From Pohlia nutans (taxonomy: Eukaryota; Streptophyta; Bryopsida; Bryales; Mniaceae): 64,000 nucleotides of DNA. Below, in pieces: positions 1-11,449 of this stretch. A program made the position numbers and the translations under genes. Position 1 is the first letter of the stretch. Every line of letters starts with the position of its first letter. The notes under the pieces were generated by a model. It did no database searches, was not told where the DNA came from, and worked only from the letters and a program-made list of their open reading frames with translations. The stretch covers positions 29,642,452 to 29,706,451 of the forward strand of contig CM040088.1 in NCBI GenBank assembly GCA_022496805.1, read 5' to 3'.

Positions 1-69
1 GCGTTGAATTTGTCACAATATGATCACTTGAATTTGTCATTTTAAAGCCATGAATCCTTGGTCCTTTAG
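1..69 (+). mobile_element. Right end of a family-A TTAA element
   Basis: The first 69 bases match the right end of the 231-bp family-A element at 5084-5314 (ATTGAATTTGTCATTTTA followed by a conserved tail and TCCTTTAG). The final GGGGTTAA is degraded here (GAGTGCA), so the exact end is uncertain. The left part lies outside the window. Confidence 0.6.
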
Positions 70-624
70 AGTGCAACTTGTATCAGCTGCTTCATAGTTG
101 TCGTTATACTATATATCGATTCCTCTACAATTTTTACCACCTCTAATGAATCTGTGTACATGGTGGAATGGCTGTGCAGAGCGCTGCTGGGGCTTTTTGG
201 GTCTTGGTTTGCTATTGTTCCTATCCTGTACACCGTATCCTTCTCATTATGCAATATCTGCAATTTGGACCTACAGCCTAAAAATTCTTGTAGCTGATGG
301 ACCTTTTTTAAGCTTGGTTTAGGGATCCTTGATGTACTTAATGAAGTGGGCCTGGGGAGCATGAAGATTTATCATACATTCTTTTGAAGTTGAAATTTAT
401 TCAGTTGTTAATCCTTGACCGAAGGTGGTTCTGGACAGTACCTTTTCTTGATGTTTCTGGTGCTCCTCACCTTTCTGATCGTGACCATTTTCATGTGAGT
501 CTACTGCCAAGTGCTAACTGAGTCATTCTAAATGTCGTGTTCTGCTTTACGCTCAGAAATTTAATATCCAAGTGTTTAGGACATCCTAGTCTATGCAGTT
601 ACATAGGATCATAATCTGAGGAGT
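70..624. other. Spacer or intron, no gene recognised
   Basis: No convincing exon is visible. Open frames of up to 98 codons exist on both strands around positions 66-362 but match no family I recognise. If the tetraspanin gene begins left of the window this may be one of its introns. Confidence 0.4.
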
Positions 625-628
625 TTAA

Positions 629-1427
629 CCCTTTACCGCCCAGGTAACCACTAAGTGGTCACTAGATCACTGGAAAATGAAATTCTGGAAAATCTGTGAA
701 CCATCTCAGTATAGTGTCTGAAGTTCAGATGTGTAACTTTTGATTCTGGAGATGATGCAAAAAGAAAATTTGGAATCCGACTTTCCTAGATATCCAAATA
801 CCTATGTACAAAACACCAAAATACTGCAAATACCTCAAAATACAGCAAATACTTACAAATACAGCATATGTACTATGTTGTATTTCTAGAGATTGGGAGT
901 TTGTTATCTTGTTTTTCTTTTTGGATTGTGTTCTCTTGTTCATGTTCCATTAGTGTATGTAGTCTGATCTTGATCACTATACTAACTCCTTTCTTATTTG
1001 AACGTATAAATTTTGTTCTAAACCGTACATGGATAAGTCACTTTCACTTATAAAATTCACAATAATTATGTATGAGTCTATTCTTGACATGAAAGATTGC
1101 AATGAAGAGGTGTTGACACAAGTCATTGCTAACATCTTCACTTTTATTTTTGAAAATTTAACCCAAATTCTATTTAACCTTGAAGTCACACACCCCCTGA
1201 AATCTCATTTTTGAGTGTGCATTATACGGTTCAAAGATATACTATAATCTTCCAATCCAACGGTCCGATCTTACCAATATTTAACTGAGACTTGTTTCAT
1301 TAAGCTATGCTTACATTCGTACGGTTGGATACTATTAATAGTACCCCTAATTTCATCAGAGATAGATTTAAAGAAACATCACCCAGAAAAAGGTGGTTTC
1401 TCCAGAACCACCCTGGGCGGTAATGGG
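629..1427 (+). mobile_element. Family-B TTAA element, 799 bp, intact
   Basis: Flanked by TTAA at 625-628 and 1428-1431. The ends are inverted: CCCTTTACCGCCCAGG on the left and the complement of CCCTGGGCGGTAATGGG on the right. It has no open frame above about 70 codons, so it is non-autonomous. It is the undisrupted reference for family B. Its internal TTAA at 1300-1303 and 1368-1371 are the empty sites of insertions carried by other B copies at 50171-51295 and 52580-53618. Confidence 0.9.
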
Positions 1428-1514
1428 TTAAGCGCTGCCAAGTTCAGCGTATGAGCCATTTATTCACACTCAATTCACCAAGAGCCAAGTCACAGGTGTC
1501 TCAATAGTAATTAA

Positions 1515-1725
1515 CCCCTAAAGGACCAAGAAGCCTCATATATTCGTATATATAAGCATTTTTAAGTGGGTCCTATGTGTAGTTCCTTTTGTTCAAATTT
1601 ATTTGTTTTTTAACCAACACATGCAGATTCCATTGATATAAAATTTAGTCCCATTTGTTATATTTTTCACAACATTATCAATTGAATTTGTCATTTTAAA
1701 CCACGAATCCTTTGTCCTTTAGGGA
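1515..1725 (+). mobile_element. Family-A TTAA element, 211 bp
   Basis: TTAA at 1511-1514 and 1726-1729. The left end is CCCCTAAAGGACCAAG and the right end is TCCTTTAGGGA (last G changed to A). It is colinear with the 231-bp copies at 5084 and 20087. It ends about 60 bp upstream of the first visible tetraspanin exon. Confidence 0.85.
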
Positions 1726-1789
1726 TTAATCTGGCAAAAGACAGTAATGTTTTGAAAGAAATTAATCCTGTTGGGTTTGATCAATCTAG

Positions 1790-4700
1790 ATTCGTGGTCA
1801 CAGCTCCAGGTGGCGGTTACACAGTCAACGGCCAGATGTAAGCCCCATATTAACCCACTGATCTGATTGTCATATTTGTTGCGAATTGCAGTTATCATTG
1901 CAATAGTCGCAAAAGTGGTGGATTTTTAATTTTCTTGGGATAGTTTTAATTGATTTGTTACGGCTTTTGGACCCTGGAATTTTAAAAATATCCTTTGTTT
2001 AGAACTTTTGTCATGTGTCACAGTTTTGGTAATATAAATTCCGGTATTCTAATAAATATGACCATCCTGACATAATCAACTGTGGACAATTTTTTCGCTG
2101 CAAGAGCTGACTGAAGTTGAGATGATCAACGTCTTTAAGTTAACCCCTAACTGCCCAACCGTGCATATTTTGCATGATGTATAGAAGCAAACTTCGTTTT
2201 CTCATCCCTCATGCACTTTTTGCAGTGTGAACTTTTTACTAAATTTTCTATGGGAAGTTAGCTTCATGCACATGTGATTTGATTAGAAAGTTGATGATTT
2301 GTGAAAATTTTATAACTCATTTCATGTTGCAGATTTCCACCAAAAATTTCAAAGATTTTAGTCTAAAAGTGCTCTTGAAAAAGTCAACTCATAAAATCAA
2401 GCAACCAAAAAATCTCCAAAAATCACTACACTTAGAGTATTACATTTCGACCCATCACAACAGTTTTCATCCACAAATTGTCAATATCTTATTCTTAATC
2501 AAATTACAAAATATATTTGAATTTTAAGTTTCAAATTTTATAGAAAAATATTGGTGATAGCAATCGCAAATTTAACCGTATGGATAGAATCAAAAATTCA
2601 TAATGTACAACTTTTATTCATATAGCAAGTTCAAAATATCCCTCTTAGTTGCATTTTATATTGCATCTTTGCAAAACTGCCCAATTTGGGCAGGGGTGAG
2701 GACGTTTAGGGGTTAATTGAACTATAAAATTCTGCCAACTTATCCTTGCAAAATTGCTGTACCACTAGGATATAGTGGTATAGGGACACGATCAATTTTG
2801 AACAGGAAATTTACACAGAAATGCTAATCTTTGTGAGAACGGCTAACCAAATATGTGGCATTACTTTGGATGGAGTAGTGAGCAGTGACCACCCATCCGG
2901 TATTTACGCAATTAGGTTCACCATTTCTTTTCATTAAAAACACTGAGCATTACTTTTGTGCGTTTCAGATTTAAGGAATATAGGCTCAGCTCATATTCGA
3001 AGTACGTCCAAGAGAAGGTGAGTTGAGTTGCATCTTTTATGTCATAATGTAGTTTACTCAGAAACTTTTGGGTCTTCGTAATCTCGATGCAGTTTGGTTG
3101 AGCTACTCAAATCATTTATTGGTCCAAGAAATGGGTACTAGTTTTGTAATGGAAATAGAGTTCTGTGTCAAGTACCATAAAACTAGGTTTAGTAGATTGA
3201 GTACGAATTCCGGACTTGAGTTTGGTGCAAATGCGAACATATGATGAGATTCCTTTTGTCCAAAATCCAAGTAATGAGAGGCTTAGAAGGGAAGCTTAAA
3301 AGAAATGTTTGAAGAGGCATGAGGGATTTAAGAAGGTTCTTGGATGTTTGTCATGCTATCTTGGTTTAAACCCCATGTTAGTAGACAACTCTAAATGTAT
3401 AGTATGAGTCACTATTGAGATTTTACAGATATAGCTTGTTCATTACCTCATATTTATAAAGAGCTAGTATGATGAAAATGTTATCTATTAATTAATTTCA
3501 CTTTGCATGCAGTTGAGCAAGCAATCAAATTGGAACCATGTGAAAGCTTGCATAGCAGGAACCAGTAACTGTGCAAACTTCAACAACATCTTGGTATTTG
3601 TTCACTTTTTAATGCCAACCTTCATTTTTATTTTTATTTTTATAAAATCGTCAAGCAATTGGGTCCATCAAATATTATTGAAACAAAGAATCATCAAATT
3701 TTAATTTGGTCAAGATTTTCCTATCATTTTTATGTTTGTTTTCAAGTAGTAGATTGAGATGGTTAACTCCTTGTATTTCAATTATGATGAATCTTGTACT
3801 AAACCTAAAGCCACTTTGAAGAGAAGCATACGTAAATATTGCAGTTTGTGTCGCACTTCTTTTGGTGAAAAAATTCAACTTGACGTTTTACTTTTTTAGA
3901 GTTAGTAAAAATATAACATACATATCGTATTGTAATATAAGAAACTTTCATGAGCAATCTTACGTCTGTTTATTTTTAAAATGAATACATGAGTATCAAT
4001 GGTTCTGTTCTCTAAAAGGCTACAATGGTGCATGTCACATCGCGAAAATAAAATTGACTGTTGTAAATGTTTAGAAAGTTCAATTTCATTGTAACGGACA
4101 GATTAAGAATTTGGGCTGATGATGATTCTGGAGAATCTGCCAATTTCTGATTAGAGCTTGTTGATGGGAATGGGATGTGTGGCAAATATTTGCAGCCAAG
4201 TGCGTACCTAGCAACAAATTTAAATCCAATTCAGTCTGGCTGCTGTCGACCACCTTCAGAGTGAGAATGAACACCATTCTATTCTTAGTGCATCAAATTC
4301 TGAATCTTACCAATGGTGCCGATTTATATTTATTTGTGTCCAAGGATCACCTTTTTACTAGTGCAGTGTATTGACCATAGATTTATAAAATGAACGTTAT
4401 TGTTGGATTTGAAGTCTCTTTCATTATCCGTGGGTATCTCAAATCCAACAAGAGTTAAATTATCATTTGCTATAAGTTCGAATTAAAAATATAATTCTAA
4501 AACAAAATGGGTTAGTACAAATACATATATGATTCAGTCCTTTATACATTGTTACAAATAAAAAGTTACAACAAGATGTAAAACATCATGTAAATTCCAG
4601 TAATTGCACTGAAAGGTGTACTCATATTAAGGCCCTGTAGACGGCTTGTTGTGACGGAATGAGTAACTAAATAATACTGCTGCAGGTGTGGATATCCTAT

Positions 4701-5813
4701 GATCTCATCTGGCACATTTGATACAAGCTCCAGCACAACTATAAACCTTGACTGCCCAATATACTCCAACAATGTCACAGTGAGGTGCTACGAATGCGAT
4801 TCCTGCAAGTGAGTGCTTAACCTCTCTGAAGCCATCAACCATATTATTCCCTCTTCTTGCTATCTAGGTCCATGTAGCTTAAGGTATCCTCAAAACAGAC
4901 ACTTGCTTGAGATTTAGCATCTACAAAGTAACTCAAGAAAATTAATGACATAAAGATGGTTGTGAATCGAAGTGGAAGTGAATGCAATTGGTTTGAGAAT
5001 TTTCAAAGACCATATGAAGAAACTACGAATTTTCAAAGTGAAGGTCATAGGATCACCTACTATTGACACTAGACTATCCTTAACCCCTAAAAGATCAAGA
5101 AGTCCAAATTGGGCCTCGTATTTTTTTGCAGTTTCGAGTAGGTTCTATGTGGACTTCCTTTTGTTCAAATTTGTTTGTTTCTTGACCATCATATGCATTA
5201 TTCTTCACTGATTCCAGTGATACAAAATTTAGTCTCATCTGAATTATATATATTTCACAATATGATTAATTGAATTTGTCATTTTATAACCATGAATCCT
5301 TAGTCCTTTAGGGGTTAATCAAAGACCTTTGAAGTAGGAAAATTTTTAATTTTCATTGGTTGCCTCTAAATACTCTTCAACTCCCAGTGCTTATATTTCA
5401 AAAACTTGTGTTGAATTTCAAAACATGTGACTTATAGCATTCTCTATCTGTTACTAGTATGGCTGATGTCAGCACACTGTTGCAGGGGTGGGGTGGCACA
5501 GGAATTGAAGCAAACTGGGAGAGTTGCTGGCATTGTCACTCTGGTCATATTCCTCATTCTGGTAATGAAAACAAACAATTCCAAACCAATTGCCAATTGA
5601 ATTTTTCCATATACAATACTCTTGTATAGATTAGAGATTTACAATTCATGCACTTTTCGTTTGGCCTTGAAAGGAAGCCAGATTTCTGCTTGGTGTCAAT
5701 GATTTATTGGCGTTCTGAGTTTGTTGTTGTATGTATGGCAACAGGTATTAGTATACATTGTGGCTTGCTGTGCCAGCCATAATGCAAAATGGGAGCATTA
5801 TGGAAGGGTGTGA
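1790..5813 (+). CDS. Tetraspanin (3' part of gene, seven exons visible)
   Basis: Encodes the end of TM3, the large extracellular loop, TM4 and tail of a plant tetraspanin, a plasma-membrane scaffold protein. Exons by splice signals and phase: ~1790-1837, 2969-3017, 3513-3593, 4196-4260, 4686-4808, 5486-5561, 5745-5813. All junctions are GT-AG and in phase. Diagnostic features are FVVTAPGGG after TM3, FKEYRLSSYSKYVQ, NWNHVKACIAG, the CCRPPSECGY cysteine motif, CYECDSCK just before TM4, and a hydrophobic TM4 (IVTLVIFLILVLVYIVACC). The start of the first visible exon is uncertain: 1790 uses the AG of CAATCTAG, and the frame stays open further left. TM1-TM3 were not found and probably lie left of the window. 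Introns hold TTAA elements at 2144 and 5084. Part of the exon at 3513 recurs at 13 kb. Confidence 0.85.
2144..2712 (+). mobile_element. Family-D TTAA element, 569 bp, in tetraspanin intron
   Basis: TTAA at 2140-2143 and 2713-2716. The ends are CCCCTAACTGCCCAACCG and GACGTTTAGGGG. It is colinear over its length with the 570-bp copy at 26705-27274. No transposase. It lies wholly within the intron between the exons ending 1837 and starting 2969. Confidence 0.9.
5084..5314 (+). mobile_element. Family-A TTAA element, 231 bp, in tetraspanin intron
   Basis: TTAA at 5080-5083 and 5315-5318. The ends are CCCCTAAAAGATCAAG and AGTCCTTTAGGGG. Same length as the inverted copy at 20087-20317. It lies in the intron between the exons ending 4808 and starting 5486. 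Confidence 0.9.
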
Positions 5814-6922
5814 AGTGAAACTGTGAATTAGCTTATTAGCTACTTCACCTCTATGACCAACCAAAATGATTTGTTAAGGTAGTTCCAAAATTCATACATA
5901 TTACATATTACAGAATTAAGGGGTCAAATTGAGTGCATATTAATTACATTAGGCTGGATTGGCAGTTTTGGTACATTTCATGTTATTATATTGTGCTAAG
6001 TACTAGAATCAACATGATAGAATGTTAATATCAATACTGTGCTAAGTACTAGAATGGAGACCAATTTATACCTTCAGTTATGTATATTAGTTATGTTTTT
6101 GGTGTTCTTTCAAAGAATACAAAGGAGATAGTTAAGTGTCAATTTTTTGTATTCCTATTAATATTAAACCCAGGTTATTGCGGTTATTGTGGTAATAATC
6201 ATTGTACAGTACAATGCACCATGTACGCATGGAAGGGTGTCACTGATGGATTAAAGTTTTAGGATTAAGGTATTTTGTTCCAAACATGTCACCAATTGAA
6301 AGCAATTGTGAGGCCATAGGGGTACATACTATGGATTTAAGTGTAGGCGAATAAAAGGTAGCTTTTGATATTCTAGCAAAAAAATTAGTGATATGGTTTA
6401 CCTACATTGCATATGCACTTCTTTTGACACACAAGTTGCATTTTTGTAACCCGGGGCAAGTTTTCCCAATCAAGTAGTAAGATGATTTCAAGAATACCAA
6501 GTCTAGTTTTTGGTCCACATTATGATTTTCAGAAATTTCAAATATTGAGCACTTTAATGCATTTTTATACCTTGTCAGTCAAAATCTGACTTTCAGCCTA
6601 GAACACAAAAACCTATCAAATCTTCAAAATAATTTTTTGGGGGGATTCTTTTTGTTTAATATGGTTTTTTGTTGTGAAATTCACCATCCACCAAAATATT
6701 AGATTATTTGAAGTTATTAAAAAGATATATAGTGGAAAGATCATTAAAAAGATATGTAGTGGAATTTTCAAAGATTACCATTGACAACTTTAACAAGTAC
6801 AGATGACTTGTAATTAGTGAGTCGTCAACCATTAATGAATTGTCAACCATTAATGAATCATTGACATGACCATAGCAAATATCATATGAACTTAGAAATA
6901 TCAACAATATTTGGATGAATAA
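5814..6922. other. Tetraspanin 3' flank and spacer
   Basis: 3' flank of the tetraspanin followed by AT-rich spacer. A direct repeat of a phrase around TGCTAAGTACTAGAAT occurs near 5994-6054. No coding exon or RNA gene is recognised. Confidence 0.4.
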
Positions 6923-7147
6923 ATCACTAGATTAGCAAATTCACCTGATCTCTATCCAATTGAGAACGTCTGGAAGACCTTCAAAGATTTCGTTCAACAT
7001 GGTCCAAGTATTCCCCGAAATTTGGAAATTCTTGAATGCCAATGGAAATTGATTTGTACATAGAAACAATTTCCTTGAGTTTATTGATCTATGCCCTCTA
7101 GATTGGAAACAATGATCAAAGCGAAGGGTGGACACAAACGTTGGTAG
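6923..7147 (+). pseudogene. Tc1/mariner-type transposase C-terminus, decayed
   Basis: One reading frame gives LANSPDLYPIENVWKTFKDF at 6932-6991, the SPDLNPIENxW block containing the last catalytic acidic residue of Tc1/mariner DDE transposases. After in-frame stops at 7061, 7076 and 7085 the same frame gives SMPSRLETMIKAKGGHKRW and a stop at 7145, matching the usual C-terminal SMPxRxxxVIxAxGG tail. Only the last ~75 codons survive and the upstream catalytic aspartates were not found. The glutamate-type SPDLxPIEN block is the animal/fungal-like DD34E form rather than the usual plant Stowaway form (SPDxNVLDLGFF); that contrast comes from family knowledge. Confidence 0.8.
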
Positions 7148-8699
7148 ATTTGTCAAGTTTGGTGATCATTAAATCATTTTCATGTGTAGGAGAAATATAG
7201 ACAATCAAGTAGTTGTAGAGCTTGAAGTACTAGTCAAATGCAATAGGCAACAATCAATATGCAACTACGTTTATGTGAAAATCTGTAACTTTTTTGAATT
7301 TTCTTCTAACTAGAAAGTTATTCCAGTGACAACCATAGGTCGGAGCTGGTTTAGAAAAATCGTATTGACGACTATAGGTTCCACTTGTGGCTTTCCAACG
7401 GTTGTAGGGTTTGTAAGTGAGTCGACGAGCCGGCAAGCCAATAGTCGATAGTTCTAGGACAAGGTTATCTATGATGTGACCTAGCCTTTCGCATCCTTAG
7501 ATGGTCTTCCCATGACTATTCCATTCCACCTTCAAAAACCATTATGTGAAGTAACCTAGCCTTTCACGTTTTATTCAATTTTATGGCCGTTTACTTTGTC
7601 ACTGGTGGTGCGGAGAGAAGCGGAGCCCTAGTTTATTTTTAAATAATTTTAAAATGAATTTACAAGGTCGAACACCAAAAACACTTTATAATTCATCAAA
7701 AAATCAACATTCTATTTTTGTAAAGTGAAACTTGGTATGATTGATTATGGTAGTGTTAAAGAAGAGTATACATTGAATTTTTTATAAAATACCAGTTTTT
7801 TTCAATTTAGATTAATTTCGTCATTGGTGAGTAAAAGAGGTGATAATCATTTTGATAGGGCATGATTGTACATCAACTAAGGGCGGTTAGTACTAGTGGC
7901 AAGTAGTGCCGTCACTGAGCACTTTGGTGTGTAGAAGTTTTATCAAATGACAGACCTCATGTAGTCTTGTGGGAACTAACTGTCATGGGTGTTGAGACTC
8001 GAGACAAGCATAGGAGCTAGTATTGTGAGTACAATATTAACAAATCGTATTTTTTGCTGCTAAGAAATTGAAGTGCCATTTATACACACAATTGAACTTT
8101 ACTGGGACTAAAGAGGAGTAGCAGGGGCGCAGACATCCAACCTCAACCCAACTCAAAAAACCCAACCAACCTCCGATTAGGTGAGGATTGGAGCTTTTGG
8201 CAAGCCCCGACAATCTAATTTCCATGCATCCAAAGTGATAAATAAAAAATTAATAAAATAAAAATAAAAATATCTAAAATAAACTAAATAAATAAAATTA
8301 CTAATTTTTTTGTTTGTCAGATTTGATTTCAAACATATCAAAGCCATAGGGCTTTCCAAAGACCCCAAGGATTTTTCTGCAATTTTTCATTTTTTGAACA
8401 AGTGACACCAATGAAACAAACATTGTAGCACTTTCATCTAAATTCTGAATGAAGTCATCATAATTGAATGTGATTTTGCTCAAATGGATGAAAATATGTC
8501 AACATGAATAAATATTTTGCCGATACAGGAATACTCCAATGCCCCATATTAAGCTTCATGTATCCTAAAAATAAAAGACTTAACTCCTCCAATGGTGTGG
8601 ACCCTGAGCACTATGGTGTTGACCATGAGCCAGTAGGAATAGTAGCTTGAGCAAACAAAAAGCTTGTTGTAGGACAAATTTACAAAGGAATCAAGAAGC
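7148..8699. other. AT-rich spacer
   Basis: No gene recognised. Positions 8370-8495 are repeated with moderate divergence at 18333-18465, so this is a dispersed repeat of unknown type. The rest shows no clear feature. Confidence 0.4.
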
Positions 8700-8703
8700 T
8701 TAA

Positions 8704-9796
8704 TCCTTGGACGCGCATGCGTCCATATAATGGACGACGAACAGATTGTAACCTTTCTCTTGACTACATCTTGTACAAATTTTCATCCATCCAAATTTCT
8801 CTTGGTTCTTGTCCTAGTTGACTATCATTTATATAGTATGGATCTTCAAAATAAGATATTGTGATTTTTTTTTAAATAATAGAATTGGTTTATGTCAAGT
8901 TTCATTCTTAGTTCAAAAGTAAGACCTTAAACATGATTTTCCAAAATAACTAAAATCAAATAATAGAAATCATACCATCTTGTAGTGCATGTTATTCCAA
9001 ATCCATTACAACAATTTTTAATTTATTTTTGTTAATTTGGGATTTTTAATTTAATTTCAAAAGAAAAGATTGAAATTTTAATTTTAATTTATTAATTAAA
9101 AAATATGATAAATCTAACTGTACAGATGTGATCTTTACATTAACATTTTCAACTTAGCTTTGTATAGTACATCAACTCCATTTTAGTTATTCGTCAAACA
9201 TTTTATAATGCATCTTCAAAATCACTGTTGAATCAGGGTGTTAATCCCTAAGTGACCGAACGACCATTTTATGGTCGCTGCCCTTTTTTATTGGTTGCCT
9301 AGGATGAAAGAAAACATTTTTATAAAAAAATAAAAAATAAAATCAGATAGGAAATCAAGTCTACTTTCTAACCCAATTTGAATCATGTCAATTCAAGTTA
9401 AACTCTACCAAGGAGAATTTTACAAAGATAAAGACCTCAATAATGTCCTAGTGTTATAAAATTTACTATTTGGGGAAACTAATGATGTTCTTTCCTTTGA
9501 AAAAGATTATTTTTTTCAATTTTAGAATAGAATGTTTAGTTTTAACCAATCATACCAAATTTCAAATTCTAAGAATAAAATTTGTAATTTTGGTGAATAT
9601 TAAATGGTAAATGATTATAAATTCATTAAATGAGTATTTAAAACATTTTTTGAAATTTTGACCATACGGATAATTACTAAACATCATGCTTCTCATTTTC
9701 TCTTTTGGACCAAACTTCATCAAAGTTGCAAAAGCAACATTTTATAACACATCTAGGTTTTGTCCTCACCCCCTCTATCATTTAGGGGTTAAAGGG
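8704..9796 (+). mobile_element. Family-G TTAA element carrying a nested family-F element
   Basis: TTAA at 8700-8703 and 9797-9800. The left end, TCCTTGGACGCGCATGCG, is diverged; the interior is colinear with family G at 41790 (phrases such as TATGGATCTTCAAA and GGTTTATGTCAAGTTT). The right end is interrupted at its inner TTAA by the family-F element at 9245-9788, then resumes AGGG-TTAA. Without the insert and one TTAA the element is about 545 bp, like other G copies. Confidence 0.85.
9245..9788 (+). mobile_element. Family-F TTAA element, 544 bp, nested
   Basis: TTAA at 9241-9244 and 9789-9792. It begins TCCCTAAGTGACCGAACG and ends ATCATTTAGGGG. The empty site is visible in the G copy at 43207-43210 (GACG-TTAA-AGGG), so the duplication is exactly TTAA. 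Colinear with the F copy at 34346-35664 outside that copy's own insertion. Confidence 0.9.
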
Positions 9797-9800
9797 TTAA

Positions 9801-10681
9801 TATGGAATAGAGGGAGTAAATTTTAATTTGAAAGTTATTTCTTTCTAAAAATAATTTCGCTTGCTGGCTATATTTAGCAAGCATTTACCCCTAAACGCAA
9901 GGGAGGCCAAAAACTAGCTTATAAATGTAACTCAGTATTCAATTTCAACTGCTATATGGATGATTTCCATCCAATTCTTTTTGTAAAGGATTTTTCTTGG
10001 TCGTGCCACCCCATCAAGTTAAATTCATATCATTCAAGCTATTTTTGGATTTTACATAGGGTCTCAACTACAAAAAGAGTCGTTAAAACAGTTCACCGTG
10101 AAGTGTATTTCGAACTTTACTTTCTGCTTGTTTTGTTTAAACTAAATTTAAGCTATGAAAATGAGTTCTATTGCATTTGAGCTTAACTAACAAAATGAAG
10201 CTTGCCAAGTCTAGTTTCTTCTTCACTTTGAATTATTGAAAAACTTTGAAAATTGAGTGTTTTATTGCAATTACAAATTTAGTGGGTATTACCATGGTGT
10301 AGCAAAAAAAATCTAAATTTAGATACATGAATGATTTTCATTCATTAAACTTTTCTTCATCGCAATTTACACCTTTGGTAAAAAATCGGAATTTCTTGAA
10401 TACATTTTGTAATTGATATGAAGTTTCTTTACAATCACTTCAAAAAATCATAGTAATTTCAAACTTTCAACAAAATTTATGAAAAAATCATGATTTGCAG
10501 TAGACACATGGCTTCATTTACTAAAAATATAAAGTTGAATTCTTGTATTATTTATAGTGGCAAAATTGAGTGTGATAGGTAAAACATGATTCCATGGTCA
10601 TAGACCCGACCTTTACGGGTTAAAAGTTAAAGGCCCAACCTTTACCTTTAAAGCAAAAGGCTGACCCCGACCTTTGTCTGC
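9801..10681. other. Spacer and promoter side of the NDUFB10-like gene
   Basis: A possible degenerate TTAA-type element runs from about 9886 (TTTA-CCCCTAAACGC) to about 10617 (TTTACGGG-TTAA), but the ends are poorly matched. Short repeats of a CCGACCTTTAC-like phrase occur at 10605-10675, just before the presumed transcript. Confidence 0.3.
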
Positions 10682-10918
10682 GTGCGTGCATGCTTCGTCG
10701 TCACCGCCGTTTGTTGCAGTCCTCGCAATCTCCTTCACTTTGTTGCCTCCGTGGATCCTTCATTGTGGCTATTGATCTTTTTCTTTGTTTGCTCTTCACT
10801 TTGTATCGACAGAATTGTTGTCGTTGTTTCTGTTCCTCCTCCTCCTTCGCCTGCTCTCTTCTCCCCTGCCTTGCCTTGTGTTTCCGCAGGCTCCCGAGGC
10901 ACGCGTTGGCCCTGCGCC

Positions 10919-11188
10919 ATGGAGTTCAAGGGCGAATTCGACCAGGAAGCCCCGCCCGATGCATTCGACCCCGCCAAGCCCTACGCTGACCCCGTCGCCA
11001 TGCAGAATCACCGGGAGAAGCTCAACCAAGTGGAGGAAGACAGGATCAATCGCCAGCGCCTGCAGCAGCGCTGCTACTCGCCCCAAAATGCCACGCTGCC
11101 CGACGGAAAGCACCAGAAATGTCGCCCTGTCATTCACAAGTATTTGGCCTATTTGCACAACATCGCCACGCTCGCCTTGCCTTCCTGA
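10919..11188 (+). CDS. NADH dehydrogenase 1 beta subcomplex subunit 10-like (complex I, NDUFB10/PDSW)
   Basis: Starts MEFKGEFDQEAPPDAFDPA at 10919. The in-frame sequence upstream to 10682 looks like 5' UTR, with an intron acceptor (TTTCCGCAG) at about 10889. The segment FDPAKPYADPVAMQNHREKL, then RCY and HQKCRPVIHKYL, fits the plant NDUFB10 pattern FDPxNPYxDPVAMxxxRE...WCY...QKCRHLVQQYL, an accessory membrane-arm subunit of mitochondrial complex I. Read unspliced it is 89 aa and stops at 11188. A second exon (about 11335-11394) can be joined at donor CAA-GTATTT to give QECHTIVAAYLIAQVHGGW, which also resembles the same C-terminal block and has the expected GGW ending. So the true 3' structure is uncertain. 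Family recalled from memory; confidence moderate. Confidence 0.6.
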   Translation: MEFKGEFDQEAPPDAFDPAKPYADPVAMQNHREKLNQVEEDRINRQRLQQRCYSPQNATLPDGKHQKCRPVIHKYLAYLHNIATLALPS

Positions 11189-11334
11189 ACGTCTAAATCC
11201 CCTCTCCACTCTTCTTTCTAGCTAAATTAGGGTTTCTGTTCTGAATGAATTTCCTTCCCCAGTGTCCTGGCTGGGCAGGGTAGCATAGGGTTTCCCTACT
11301 GCAACGCTATTTTCTCTCCTGTTCTCGTTCGCAG

Positions 11335-11394
11335 TCAGGAGTGCCATACCATAGTGGCTGCCTACCTTATTGCGCAAGTGCATGGTGGCTGGGT
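11335..11394 (+). CDS. Candidate second exon of the NDUFB10-like gene
   Basis: Follows TTCGCAG and precedes GTAAGC. Joined in phase to 11149 it reads N-QECHTIVAAYLIAQVHGGW. The block C-x16-W with YL at residues 8-9 matches the plant NDUFB10 tail spacing (CRHLVQQYL...GVGW) better than the unspliced tail does. Read on without splicing, it ends at a stop about 12 codons later. Confidence 0.4.
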
Positions 11395-11449
11395 AAGCCT
11401 TCCTTCAGTAGTGGGTTTAGCATAATTGCTGTACAATATTATTGTTCCT

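Noticed and set aside
66..362. 98-codon minus-strand frame at the left edge
   Set aside because: No family recognised; partly overlaps the end of a TTAA element.
3675..3878. Minus-strand frame containing SLQSGFRFST, resembling the tetraspanin PIQSGCC block in inverted orientation
   Set aside because: The genuine exon with PIQSGCCRPPS was found on the + strand at 4196-4260, so the resemblance is most likely chance.
9886..10617. Possible TTAA element from CCCCTAAACGC to TTTACGGG
   Set aside because: The left flank is TTTA, the ends match poorly and no second copy was seen; mentioned only as a candidate in the spacer.
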